11,810 bases of DNA, from contig JAZNJH010000033.1 in assembly GCA_045577925.1 (NCBI GenBank), forward strand, positions 1 through 11,810, read 5' to 3'. The notes below the pieces were generated by a model that worked only from the letters and a program-made list of their open reading frames with translations, made no database searches and was not told the origin of the DNA. Both the position numbers and the translations under genes were made by a program. Of the stretch, positions 1-6,338 are shown piece by piece (positions within the stretch are counted from its first letter, which is position 1; the number at the start of each line of letters is the position of its first letter). Source of the stretch: UBA4717 sp045577925. GTDB taxonomy: Bacteria > Bacillota > Clostridia > Oscillospirales > CAG-272.

Positions 1-22
1 ACTTTCTCTGCGCGGAGAAAGT
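1..22. repeat. Perfect inverted repeat at window edge
   Basis: An 8-bp arm (ACTTTCTC, 1-8) is mirrored by GAGAAAGT (15-22) around a 6-base GC-rich loop. The right arm runs into the first copy of the degenerate repeat family that starts at 17, so the hairpin probably belongs to that element. It is not followed by a T-run in either direction, so it does not look like a terminator. The window edge may cut off part of the element. Confidence 0.5.
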
Positions 23-59
23 CACGCCCCCGTAAAACTAACAATTTTAATAAACAAGC
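17..59. repeat. Degenerate intergenic repeat, copy A
   Basis: This copy starts with GAAAGTCACGCCCCCGTAAA and continues into an AT-rich tail (ATTTTAATAAACAA). Copies B (144) and C (302) share the core GAAAGT-C/A-ACRCCCC-CGTAAA and the ATTTTAT-AACAAA tail. Each copy is preceded by a short GC-rich palindromic block (TGCGC, GTGCGCAC, ATGCGTGCAT). There is no coding potential. It looks like a decayed miniature dispersed element. The family name is unknown to me. Confidence 0.5.
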
Positions 60-106
60 GAAATACCGCAAGCCGCCCCGCAAATGCATACCGATACAAT
101 AAAAAC

Positions 107-126
107 GGGAGGAGCAAGCCCCTCCC
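107..126. repeat. GC-rich hairpin between repeat copies
   Basis: GGGAGG (107-112) can pair with CCTCCC (121-126) around an 8-base loop. The following bases, CTACAAAAGTGCGCAC, lead into repeat copy B. Similar CTCCCC-containing hairpins lie in both intervals of this repeat cluster (compare 246-267), so the hairpin is probably part of the repeated unit and not a separate terminator. Confidence 0.4.
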
Positions 127-143
127 CTACAAAAGTGCGCACG

Positions 144-185
144 GAAAGTAACACCCCTCGTAAACGAATGATTTTATCGGACAAA
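144..185. repeat. Degenerate intergenic repeat, copy B
   Basis: This is the second copy of the GAAAGTMACRCCCC unit, starting GAAAGTAACACCCCTCGTAA. It differs from copies A and C by scattered substitutions and one- or two-base indels. The palindrome GTGCGCAC (135-142) lies immediately upstream. Copy starts are about 127 and 158 bases apart, and the spacers are unlike each other in length. Confidence 0.5.
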
Positions 186-225
186 ATATAGTACCACAAA
201 CCACTTGCAGTACAAACCCTTCCGT

Positions 226-242
226 CAAAACCTGCGGTTTTG
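226..242. repeat. Perfect CAAAACC/GGTTTTG hairpin
   Basis: CAAAACC (226-232) and GGTTTTG (236-242) form a perfect 7-bp stem with the 3-base loop TGC. It sits directly beside a second hairpin (246-267) in the spacer between repeat copies B and C. Two adjacent hairpins with no gene between them suggest a mobile palindromic unit or a structured RNA segment, not a simple terminator. Confidence 0.5.
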
Positions 243-245
243 CCA

Positions 246-267
246 CCTCCCCTTTAAAAAGGTGAGG
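246..267. repeat. Second hairpin of the 1-340 cluster
   Basis: CCTC (246-249) pairs with GAGG (264-267) and CCTTT (251-255) pairs with AAAGG (258-262), with a single C/T mismatch between the two stem blocks and a 2-base AA loop. No T-tract follows. It is part of the gene-free repeat cluster downstream of rplL. Confidence 0.45.
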
Positions 268-301
268 CTATATGGTCTCGCAAACCGTACATGCGTGCAT
301 A

Positions 302-338
302 GAAAGTCACACCCCGTAAAAGTATTTTATCAAACAAA
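302..338. repeat. Degenerate intergenic repeat, copy C
   Basis: This is the third copy, starting GAAAGTCACACCCCGTAAAA, and it is the shortest in the middle section. Its A-rich tail (AAACAAAAAA) merges into the T-tract of the rplL terminator on the minus strand, so either the element inserted right at the terminator or the match at this end is partly fortuitous. The near-palindrome ATGCGTGCAT lies immediately upstream, as in the other copies. Confidence 0.45.
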
Positions 339-364
339 AAAGCTCGCATTTCTGCGAGCTTTTT
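337..364 (-). terminator. Intrinsic terminator of rplJ-rplL operon
   Basis: A perfect 12-bp stem (337-348 with 353-364) has the 4-base loop TTTC, which reads GAAA on the minus strand. The core GCTCGCA/TGCGAGC is flanked by A- and T-runs, so on the minus strand it ends in a run of six U residues. It lies 14 bases past the rplL stop. The flanking A-run makes it possibly active in both directions. No rpoB follows it within the window. Confidence 0.9.
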
Positions 365-378
365 GCATTAAATCAAAC

Positions 379-756
379 TTACTTAAGTTCAACTTCTGCG
401 CCTGCTTCTTCGAGCTGCTTCTTAAGAGCTTCTGCATCGTCCTTGCTTGCGCCTTCCTTAACTGTCTTAGGAGCGCCTTCAACCATGTCCTTAGCGTCCT
501 TAAGGCCGAGACCTGTGATTTCACGTACTACCTTGATAACTGCGAGCTTGTTAGCACCTGCACCCTTAAGTACTACGTCGAATTCTGTCTTTTCTTCAGC
601 TGCTGCGGGAGCTGCTGCGCCGCCTACTGCTGCAACTGCAACAGGTGCTGCGGATACGCCGAATTCTTCTTCGATTGCCTTTACGAGATCTGCGAGTTCA
701 AGAATTGTAAGAGCCTTGATTTCTTCAAGGATAGCTGTTGTCTTTTCTGTAGCCAT
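379..756 (-). CDS. rplL: 50S ribosomal protein L7/L12
   Basis: This is the ribosomal stalk protein. Dimers bind the C-terminal helix of L10 and recruit and stimulate translational GTPases such as EF-Tu and EF-G. The 125-residue length is standard. The N-terminal dimerisation domain covers about residues 1-32, followed by an Ala/Gly/Pro-rich hinge (about 34-54, AAPVAVAAVGG) and the globular C-terminal domain with the family hallmark GLGLKDAKDMVEGAPK. The start is the ATG at 756-754, with GGAGG (770-766) upstream at normal spacing. The gene is second in an operon with rplJ and closed by the hairpin at 337-364. Expression should be set by the L10 leader upstream of rplJ. Identification is certain from sequence. 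Confidence 0.98.
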   Translation of the reverse strand: MATEKTTAILEEIKALTILELADLVKAIEEEFGVSAAPVAVAAVGGAAAPAAAEEKTEFDVVLKGAGANKLAVIKVVREITGLGLKDAKDMVEGAPKTVKEGASKDDAEALKKQLEEAGAEVELK

Positions 757-816
757 TTTAATAATCCTCCGTAATGTTTAGATTAAATTAAATTTCTTTT
801 GACTCCTATTTAAGGC

Positions 817-846
817 AGGGAGCCGTCCCCTTGCGCCTATGCGCAT
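817..846 (-). other. Two small hairpins in rplJ-rplL spacer
   Basis: The roughly 100-base spacer between rplJ and rplL contains TGCGC-ATAG-GCGCA (minus strand, 845-832), a perfect 5-bp stem. It is followed by GGGA-CGGC-TCCC, which can be extended across a bulge by GCA/TGC. Neither has a T-run, so termination is unlikely. They could be RNA processing or stability elements that help raise L7/L12 above L10. That role is inference only. Confidence 0.3.
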
Positions 847-859
847 TCTCTTATAGAGC

Positions 860-1366
860 TTATGCGGTAGCCTCGCCGGACTTGTCCACAATAGCCTGAA
901 GAGCAACTGCAAGTCCGCTGATAGGGGACTGCAAGCTTCCGAGCATCTTTGCAATAAGAACTTCCTTTGAAGGAATGCTTGCAAGTTCTGCTACTTTAGC
1001 AGCGTCGATAACGCCGCCATCGATAAATCCTGCCTTGATTTCGAAGGACTCTACCTTGTCGGCATATTCCTTGAGTATCTTCGCAGGTGCGATCGGGTCG
1101 TCTGTTGAAATAGCAAGAGCTGTCATGCCTTCAAGGTACTGCTTCATTTCACCAAAGCCTACCTCGTCGCATGCTCTTCCTGTGAGTGTGTTCTTCATTA
1201 CCTTGTACTCAACGCCTGCTTTTCTGAGAGCCGCGCGGAGCTTGGTATCATCTTCAACGGTGATACCGGAGTAATTTACGAGTACACCCGAAGCTGCTGC
1301 TTTAAGCTTTTCTGCAAGATCAGCTACAGCCTGCTGCTTTTCAGCCAGAATTTTTGAGCTGGGCAT
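860..1366 (-). CDS. rplJ: 50S ribosomal protein L10
   Basis: L10 anchors the L7/L12 dimers to 23S rRNA at the base of the ribosomal stalk. In many bacteria the L10-L7/L12 complex also represses its own mRNA by binding the leader. The 168-residue length is normal. The N-terminal rRNA-binding domain is recognisable (SKILAEKQQAVADLAEKL, VNYSGITV, then VEYKVMKNTLTGRA), and the C-terminal helix that carries L12 dimers follows (from about residue 135). The ATG at 1366-1364 has a near-perfect GGAGGTGA (1379-1372) upstream. The gene is first in the rplJ-rplL pair. The usual neighbours rplK and rplA are not upstream and rpoB is not downstream, so the common ribosomal-protein/RNA polymerase cluster is interrupted here. 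Confidence 0.98.
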   Translation of the reverse strand: MPSSKILAEKQQAVADLAEKLKAAASGVLVNYSGITVEDDTKLRAALRKAGVEYKVMKNTLTGRACDEVGFGEMKQYLEGMTALAISTDDPIAPAKILKEYADKVESFEIKAGFIDGGVIDAAKVAELASIPSKEVLIAKMLGSLQSPISGLAVALQAIVDKSGEATA

Positions 1367-1388
1367 AAATTCACCTCCGGGAAAATAT

Positions 1389-1427
1389 AAAAAAAACTTT
1401 CCTCCGAAGCCGTAAGCCCGAGGAAAG
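1389..1427 (-). terminator. Attenuator-like terminator in rplJ leader
   Basis: On the minus strand CTTTCCTC (1427-1420) pairs with GAGGAAAG (1404-1397) and is followed by eight U residues (1396-1389), just upstream of the rplJ ribosome binding site. Its position between the L10-binding fold and the gene is what is expected for transcriptional attenuation of rplJ-rplL. The terminator is seen in the sequence. Its regulated use is inferred from the L10 leader family. Confidence 0.8.
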
Positions 1428-1468
1428 ACAAATAATCACACATATACTATGGTATATTACTGTTTTAA

Positions 1469-1515
1469 CCTCGGCAGGTAGTATTCTTTACGCATTTCTG
1501 CGACCTGCTGTCTTC
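1469..1515 (-). ncRNA. Ribosomal protein L10 leader (autoregulatory)
   Basis: The minus strand reads GACAGCAGGT, then a CGCA-GAAA-TGCG hairpin (1502-1491), then ACCTGCCGAGG. GCAGGT and ACCTGC (1508-1503 with 1479-1474) form the closing stem. The AGCAGGU and ACCUGCCGAGG signatures are those of the L10 leader, which binds L10 or L10-L7/L12. It lies between the promoter at 1528-1556 and the attenuator hairpin at 1389-1427, in the correct order. Excess L10 would be expected to favour termination. I recognised it by pattern and not by covariance scoring. Confidence 0.88.
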
Positions 1516-1527
1516 GGATACCCGTAT

Positions 1528-1556
1528 ATAATACCACATTTTCATCCGCTTGTCAA
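1528..1556 (-). promoter_or_regulatory. Sigma-A promoter for rplJ-rplL
   Basis: On the minus strand the -35 box is a perfect TTGACA (1556-1551), the spacer is 17 bases (1550-1534) and the -10 box is TATTAT (1533-1528). This puts the start of transcription near 1521, giving a leader of about 155 bases that contains the L10 leader fold and the attenuator. The -35 box is only about 18 bases beyond the stop codon of the upstream TauE/SafE gene. Confidence 0.85.
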
Positions 1557-1574
1557 TAGTTTTCCAAAACTTTT

Positions 1575-1916
1575 TTACTTAAAAAGCGAAATCGTTCCTG
1601 AAGCTATGAGTAATGCACCGAATATCATACGTACAAGTTCAGGCGACACCGATTTAGCCACGATGCTTCCAAATATTGCACCTGCTATACCAACACCCGA
1701 AATCAGCGCAACAAACAAAAACGGTATCTTTCTTTTTCTGAAATGAACGGCCATCGCCGCCGCTGATGAAAAAAGAAAAAACAACAAATTTATCCCCTGA
1801 GCCAAAAGCTGCTCGCAGTTAGCCCACAAAACAAGATATATAACAAGTAGTCCTCCGCCGCCAATGCCGAGTCCTGCAAGAAGCGCCGTAAAAAAACCAA
1901 CAATAGATTCTATCAT
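1575..1916 (-). CDS. Half-length TauE/SafE family membrane protein (second)
   Basis: This is a small, very hydrophobic protein of 113 residues with about four membrane helices. Residues 8-30 carry the glycine-rich hallmark of the TauE/SafE (DUF81) family, ALLAGLGIGGGGLLVIYL, followed by QGINLLFFLFSS and a short basic loop (HFRKRK) before two more helices. Full family members are about 250 residues with eight helices built from two similar halves, and this protein is one half. The ATG at 1916 lies 6 bases past the stop of the companion gene, with a GGTGAG-type ribosome binding site (GAGGT, 1925-1921) inside that gene's end, so the two are co-translated. Known members export sulfite, sulfoacetate or other organic anions. 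The substrate here cannot be told. No good terminator follows, so readthrough into rplJ-rplL is possible. Confidence 0.85.
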   Translation of the reverse strand: MIESIVGFFTALLAGLGIGGGGLLVIYLVLWANCEQLLAQGINLLFFLFSSAAAMAVHFRKRKIPFLFVALISGVGIAGAIFGSIVAKSVSPELVRMIFGALLIASGTISLFK

Positions 1917-1922
1917 ACTACC

Positions 1923-2303
1923 TCACCCCATCACAAATTTTACTCCTGCATAGATAACCATTACGGCAAACAGCTTTTTCAAAAGCTTCAGATTTATTTT
2001 GTCAAGCAGATATGCCCCTGAAACACCGCCAAGTATTCCGGGAAGTATATACGGCAAAGCATCGGCAAACGCGACACTTCCGTCTTTCAGATACATATAT
2101 GCCGAAACAACAGACATTGGGATAACCGCCGCTATGACAGTTGCAAACACATCCCGCGGCGAATAGCCTCTTTTGTCGGTAAGCAGGTATCCAAGCAGAA
2201 AAACAAGCACTATTCCCCCTCCCGTACCGAGCATGCCGTTTATAAACCCTGCCGCCACTCCGCCTGCCACAATAAGTATAAGTTCAAACTTCTTTATTTT
2301 CAT
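1923..2303 (-). CDS. Half-length TauE/SafE family membrane protein (first)
   Basis: This 126-residue membrane protein has about four helices. Residues about 8-40 contain the family motif GFINGMLGTGGGIVLVFLL, followed by a cytoplasmic loop (TDKRGYSPRDVFATVIAAVIP) typical of TauE/SafE N-terminal halves, and the last helices end GVKFVMG. I chose the ATG at 2303-2301 because GGAG lies about 10 bases upstream and the family match begins there. A longer reading frame opens upstream to 2447, but it would overlap the ftsK start and its extra residues look non-membrane and unlike the family. With the next gene it makes up one full-length transporter, so the working unit is probably a heterodimer with the halves in opposed orientation. 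The substrate is unknown. Confidence 0.87.
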   Translation of the reverse strand: MKIKKFELILIVAGGVAAGFINGMLGTGGGIVLVFLLGYLLTDKRGYSPRDVFATVIAAVIPMSVVSAYMYLKDGSVAFADALPYILPGILGGVSGAYLLDKINLKLLKKLFAVMVIYAGVKFVMG

Positions 2304-2336
2304 ACTCTTGCTCCGTAAATTGTATATAATATTATC

Positions 2337-2365
2337 TTGAAATCTTATTAAGAATATGTTATAAT
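2337..2365 (+). promoter_or_regulatory. Sigma-A promoter for ftsK and following genes
   Basis: TTGAAA (2337-2342), a 17-base spacer and a perfect TATAAT (2360-2365) predict a transcript start near 2372 and a roughly 70-base leader before the ATG at 2441. A small GTGC-TTTT-GCAC hairpin (2375-2386) lies in that leader. A second TTGACA at 2396 has TATAAA only 14 bases downstream, so I consider it weaker. No equally good promoter is visible for the divergent TauE/SafE genes. Confidence 0.72.
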
Positions 2366-2440
2366 GGTTAATAATGTGCTTTTGCACTCTTATCTTTGAC
2401 AAAAATGAGAAAAAATATAAATTAACACAAGAGGTAATAA

Positions 2441-5026
2441 ATGGCATCCACTAAAAAGAAAAAAAATGCTGTTAAAAACACAAAAGTAACCAAAAAGCAA
2501 ACAAAGGTTCCTGCGAAGGAAACCGTTAAAGAGGAGATACTCCCCTCTCTCAGAATTATTAACCAGATAATGCCGGCAATTCTCGTGCTTGTTGCCGTGT
2601 ATATCGTAATATGCTATCTGCTTAACTCCTCAACGGGTATCTTCGGCCTTTGGCTTAAAAATTTCCTTTACGGACTTTTTTCATACGGTGCGTGGGCTGT
2701 GCCTGTTTTGCTTGTTATACGCGCTTTTCTCTGGAAAGATGACGCGGACAAGAAATGCTTAGGGGCAAAAATCGCTTTTTCCGTTGCATTTATTATAGGC
2801 GTGTCCACTCTCGTTGACGTTTTTTCTTCTTTCATGGGCTCTGCAGCTGAGTCGTTTTCTGTTAAAGAGCTTTTTGTATCGGGTATGGCGCTCAGGGGCG
2901 GCGGATTTATCGGCGGTGCTTTCCGCTTTCTGCTCAGTCCTGTCGGTACGACCGGTACACTCATAATTACCTTTGCTCTCGTTTTCGTATGCGGACTTTT
3001 CATGCTCGGCATCACGCCTTACATGATATGGATACGCATAATGTACTCGATAAAGAAAAACCGCGAGGCTATGCGTGAACGCGAAATGGAATATGCTGAA
3101 CAGCAGAGCGAACGCGAACGTGTTCGCGAGCAGACCGTCCTCACAAAAAAGCCTGCACGTGAAGCTGAAAACGTCAAAGAGGACGAAAACGATCACGAAC
3201 CCATTGATATTGATATATTCAATCAGGTTATGGATGAAGAAAGCCGTGATTATGATGACGATGAAGACAATGATGCAACAACGATTGACGAAAATTATGC
3301 TTCACCGTTTGTAACGAGCGTCTTCCCTGAAAAGCCGATCAAAGCAAAGAAAGCCTCGCGAGATCCTCATGCCGTTGACCTTGACGATATATTCGGCGAA
3401 GACAAGCACTCGGAAATTGACGAGCTTTTTGATGAAAAGCTCGAAGAATCCCGCGGAGAAGAACAAACGAGTGCCGAGCTTACCGTTGAACGTCGCAACG
3501 TCGGCACAATAGAAAAGAAAGAGACTACCGTGCCGGATCACGTGGAATATAAGTTCCCTCCGCTCACACTTCTCAAAAAAGATTTGTCAATAAAGAACCA
3601 GGACACGACCGAGGAGCTTCGCGCAACGGCAACAAAGCTTGTTGAAACGCTTAAAAGCTATAAGATAAACACTCGACTCGTTTCGATCTCACGCGGTCCC
3701 TCTATCACACGTTACGAGCTTTCTCCCGAAGTTGGAACAAAGGTAAACTCGATCGTTAACAGAATTGACGATATTTCGCTGCACCTTGCAACAACAGGTG
3801 TGCGTATCGTAGCACCGATACCCGGCATGGAAGCCGTTGGAGTCGAAGTGCCTAACAAGAACGTTTCTCTCGTTTATATAAGAGAGCTTCTCGAAAATGA
3901 AGAATTCAAAAAGCATCCGAGTAAGATTCACGTTGCGCTCGGTATGGACGTAACCGGCAGACCTATTTTTATGGATATAGCCAAAATGCCCCACCTTCTT
4001 ATAGCGGGTGCTACGGGTATGGGTAAGTCTGTCTGCATAAACAGCACTATCATCAGTATTCTTTACAAGGCAACGCCCGACGAAGTAAAGCTGATACTTA
4101 TAGACCCGAAGCAGGTTGAATTTACTATGTACGACGGCATACCTCACCTTCTCGTACCCGTCGTAACCGATCCTAAAAAAGCGGCCGGTACTCTTCACTG
4201 GGCCGTTACCGAAATGGAGCGCAGATACGAGCTTATCAACGGCGCTTCGGTTCGTAATATTCACGGCTACAATGAGAAGATGAAGGACGATCCCGATGCA
4301 GAATACATGCCGCAGATAGTTATTATCATAGACGAGCTTGCAGACCTTATGCTCACGGCTTCAAACGACGTTGACGAATCTATCCGCCGCCTTTCCGCTA
4401 AGGCGAGAGCCGCAGGTATCCATCTCATACTCGGTACTCAGAGACCGTCAGTTGACGTTATCACGGGTACTATCAAATCAAACATTCCGTACAGAATAGC
4501 ATTTACGACCACGTCTTACGTTGACTCGCGTACCATTCTTGACGTGGCCGGTGCAGAAAAGCTTATTGGTAAGGGTGATATGCTCTACGCGGCCACAGGT
4601 AAGAGCCCGATACGTGTACAGGGCTCGTTTGTAAGCGACGAGGAAGTTTGCGAGATCACAGACTTTGTTAAGAAAAACTGTGGCGGCGCTAATTACAACG
4701 CTCAGGTTGTTGAAAGCATTGAGCGCGAGGCAGAGCTTTGCGGCAATAAGAAATCGACCTCACTCGGAGACGGTGAGCTTGACAATAACAGCGGTGATCC
4801 GCTTCTCAAGGCGGCGATAGAAATCGCAGTTGATGCAGGGAAAATATCTACTTCCCTTTTGCAGAGAAAGTTAAGCATCGGCTTTGGACGTGCCGCAAAG
4901 ATAATAGACATCATGGAAGAGCGCGGAATAGTATCTGCCCAGGACGGTCAGAAGCCGCGTACTACCCTTTGGACAAAGCAACAGTATATGGAGAGCATCG
5001 TTAAGGGAAGCTCATACGAAGAATAA
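2441..5026 (+). CDS. ftsK: DNA translocase FtsK/SpoIIIE
   Basis: This is a membrane-anchored, ATP-driven DNA pump that clears chromosomes from the division or sporulation septum. At 861 residues it falls in the normal range. A Lys-rich start is followed by four membrane helices (about 43-61, 72-96, 109-130, 172-198), a charged coiled-coil stretch (203-232) and an acidic, probably disordered linker to about 365. The motor begins near residue 370. Walker A is GATGMGKS (523-530), Walker B ends in D631-E632 (IIIIDELADLML), and the arginine-rich QRP motif follows (GTQRPSVDVITG). The C-terminal winged-helix gamma domain (about 786-850, LLQRKLSIGFGRAAKIIDIMEERGIV) is the part that reads orientation signals on DNA. 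The ATG at 2441 has an AGAGGT ribosome binding site. Whether it acts as SpoIIIE or vegetative FtsK cannot be told from one copy. Confidence 0.96.
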   Translation: MASTKKKKNAVKNTKVTKKQTKVPAKETVKEEILPSLRIINQIMPAILVLVAVYIVICYLLNSSTGIFGLWLKNFLYGLFSYGAWAVPVLLVIRAFLWKDDADKKCLGAKIAFSVAFIIGVSTLVDVFSSFMGSAAESFSVKELFVSGMALRGGGFIGGAFRFLLSPVGTTGTLIITFALVFVCGLFMLGITPYMIWIRIMYSIKKNREAMREREMEYAEQQSERERVREQTVLTKKPAREAENVKEDENDHEPIDIDIFNQVMDEESRDYDDDEDNDATTIDENYASPFVTSVFPEKPIKAKKASRDPHAVDLDDIFGEDKHSEIDELFDEKLEESRGEEQTSAELTVERRNVGTIEKKETTVPDHVEYKFPPLTLLKKDLSIKNQDTTEELRATATKLVETLKSYKINTRLVSISRGPSITRYELSPEVGTKVNSIVNRIDDISLHLATTGVRIVAPIPGMEAVGVEVPNKNVSLVYIRELLENEEFKKHPSKIHVALGMDVTGRPIFMDIAKMPHLLIAGATGMGKSVCINSTIISILYKATPDEVKLILIDPKQVEFTMYDGIPHLLVPVVTDPKKAAGTLHWAVTEMERRYELINGASVRNIHGYNEKMKDDPDAEYMPQIVIIIDELADLMLTASNDVDESIRRLSAKARAAGIHLILGTQRPSVDVITGTIKSNIPYRIAFTTTSYVDSRTILDVAGAEKLIGKGDMLYAATGKSPIRVQGSFVSDEEVCEITDFVKKNCGGANYNAQVVESIEREAELCGNKKSTSLGDGELDNNSGDPLLKAAIEIAVDAGKISTSLLQRKLSIGFGRAAKIIDIMEERGIVSAQDGQKPRTTLWTKQQYMESIVKGSSYEE

Positions 5027-5058
5027 CATAAAGCCGCAAAGGCAGAATGGAGAAAGCC

Positions 5059-5727
5059 ATGTCTTTTATTGCAATAGACGGACTTGACGGTTCGGGAAAG
5101 GCAACGCAGAGCGCACTGCTTGCCACTTCCATAGAAGAATCGGGCAAAAGAGTACGCAGGCTCAGTTTTCCAGTATATGACTCCAAGTCATCAACGTTTG
5201 TGAAAATGTATCTTTCGGGAGAACTCGGTAAAAATGCGAGCGACACAAACGCTTATGCCGCTTCATCTTTTTTCTCGATGGACAGATACGTGAGCTTCGC
5301 TTCGGACTGGAAAGCCGACTATGAGCGCAGTGATACTGTGATTATTGCAGACAGATATACGAGCGCAAATGCAGTCCATCAGCTTTCAAAGCTCGATAAA
5401 AGCAAATGGGACTTATATCTTAACTGGCTTATTGACTTTGAGTATAGCAAGCTTATGCTTCCAAAGCCCGATCTGGTTATATATCTTGAAGTTGCTCCCG
5501 AAATATCTATGAAGCTTATCGAAAGCCGTTCAAAAGAAACAGGACGGACAAAGGATATTCACGAGCTTGATCCCGACTTTTTGATAAGAAGCTACGAGGC
5601 AGCTCTTTATGCTTCCGACGCACTCGGTTGGGCAAAGATCCGCTGCTTTGAAAAGGATTCTATCCGCCCCATTGACGATATTGCCGCAGAACTCCGCGAT
5701 ACAGTAAAAAGCAGACTTGGTTTTTGA
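5059..5727 (+). CDS. tmk: Thymidylate kinase-like nucleotide kinase
   Basis: This protein most likely phosphorylates dTMP to dTDP, feeding dTTP synthesis. It is 222 residues, slightly longer than typical bacterial Tmk. The P-loop is GLDGSGKAT (8-16). The family DRY motif is at 98-100 in IIADRYTSANAVHQ, followed by IYLEVAPE (141-148) before the lid, where RSKETGRTKDIHE (157-169) supplies basic residues. The Ala after the P-loop Lys, where Thr or Ser is usual, is unusual. The core fold is clear, but a related deoxynucleoside kinase role is possible. I chose the ATG at 5059 and not 5047 because GGAG (5049-5052) sits 6 bases before it, and the protein then begins directly with the first beta strand. 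It follows ftsK by 32 bases and is probably co-transcribed with it. Confidence 0.82.
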   Translation: MSFIAIDGLDGSGKATQSALLATSIEESGKRVRRLSFPVYDSKSSTFVKMYLSGELGKNASDTNAYAASSFFSMDRYVSFASDWKADYERSDTVIIADRYTSANAVHQLSKLDKSKWDLYLNWLIDFEYSKLMLPKPDLVIYLEVAPEISMKLIESRSKETGRTKDIHELDPDFLIRSYEAALYASDALGWAKIRCFEKDSIRPIDDIAAELRDTVKSRLGF

Positions 5728-5794
5728 GGCGAATAAAAAAGGCAGTTATACAAAAAATATAAAGTAAACTTACTCTGATGAAAAGAGGATAACT

Positions 5795-6337
5795 ATGACA
5801 TACGTATTTCTCGCAGATGGCTTTGAAGAGATAGAGGCACTTGCTCCCGTCGATATACTCAGACGTGCGGGTATTGAGACCAAAACCGTAGGCGTTACGG
5901 GAAAAAGCATTACGGGCGCTCACGGTATAACCGTTACAAGCGATATAACTATTGAAGACGCCGCTAAGCTTAATGATAAAATCGATATGATAGTTCTGCC
6001 CGGTGGACTTCCGGGCGCTGACAATCTTCGCGAGAGCGAGCTTGTGCAGGAATTTATCGACTGTGGTGAAAACACCGGGGCTTATATTGCCGCTATCTGC
6101 GCCGCGCCGAGAATACTTGGTGAGCGCGGCATGCTTGATAGTAAAAGCGCGGTATGCTATCCCGGATTTGAAAATTATCTTACCGGTGCAAAGGCATGCG
6201 ACAAGCGCGTTGTCTGCGACGGCAATATAATCACGGGTATGGGTATGGGCTGTGCAGTTGAATTTGCGCTTGAGCTTGTACGCGTGCTTGCGGGCGAAGA
6301 AATCAGCGAAAAGATAAAAACGGGTATTATTGGCTAA
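5795..6337 (+). CDS. DJ-1/PfpI family protein (YajL-like)
   Basis: This is a 180-residue single-domain DJ-1/ThiJ/PfpI protein. Members act as glyoxalases, protein/nucleotide deglycases (a debated activity) or chaperones in stress. The N-terminus is MTYVFLADGFEEIEA, in which E14 is the conserved acidic residue next to the reactive cysteine. C102 lies in the nucleophile elbow AAICAAP. The PGGLPGADNL segment (69-78) and the TGMGMGCAVEFALEL C-terminal helix match the YajL/DJ-1 branch, so it is unlikely to be a PfpI protease. The start ATG has AGAGG about 8 bases upstream. The stop TAA (6335-6337) sits directly before the next gene's ATG, which implies coupling with the folate enzyme. Its substrate is unknown. 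Confidence 0.9.
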   Translation: MTYVFLADGFEEIEALAPVDILRRAGIETKTVGVTGKSITGAHGITVTSDITIEDAAKLNDKIDMIVLPGGLPGADNLRESELVQEFIDCGENTGAYIAAICAAPRILGERGMLDSKSAVCYPGFENYLTGAKACDKRVVCDGNIITGMGMGCAVEFALELVRVLAGEEISEKIKTGIIG

Positions 6338-6338
6338 A

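Noticed and set aside
1..345. Possible CRISPR array or tandem repeat array
   Set aside because: There are only three degenerate copies with uneven 127- and 158-base periods, unlike spacers and no cas genes nearby.
205..774. Plus-strand 189-codon cysteine-rich open frame
   Set aside because: It lies antisense to rplL, whose identity is certain. Its composition reflects the reverse complement of rplL codons, and it has no ribosome site or recognisable domain.
1558..1576. AGTTTTCC/AAAACT palindrome as terminator of the TauE/SafE genes
   Set aside because: The T-run is on the plus-strand side, where no gene ends. In the minus direction it is not followed by T residues, so it would not terminate those genes.
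2396..2421. Second promoter (TTGACA with TATAAA) before ftsK
   Set aside because: The spacer is only 14 bases. The TTGAAA-17-TATAAT pair at 2337-2365 is a much better fit.
2304..2447. Longer N-terminus for the first TauE/SafE half
   Set aside because: It would overlap the ftsK start codon and the promoter region. The extra 48 residues are unlike the family, and a good ribosome site precedes the internal ATG at 2303.
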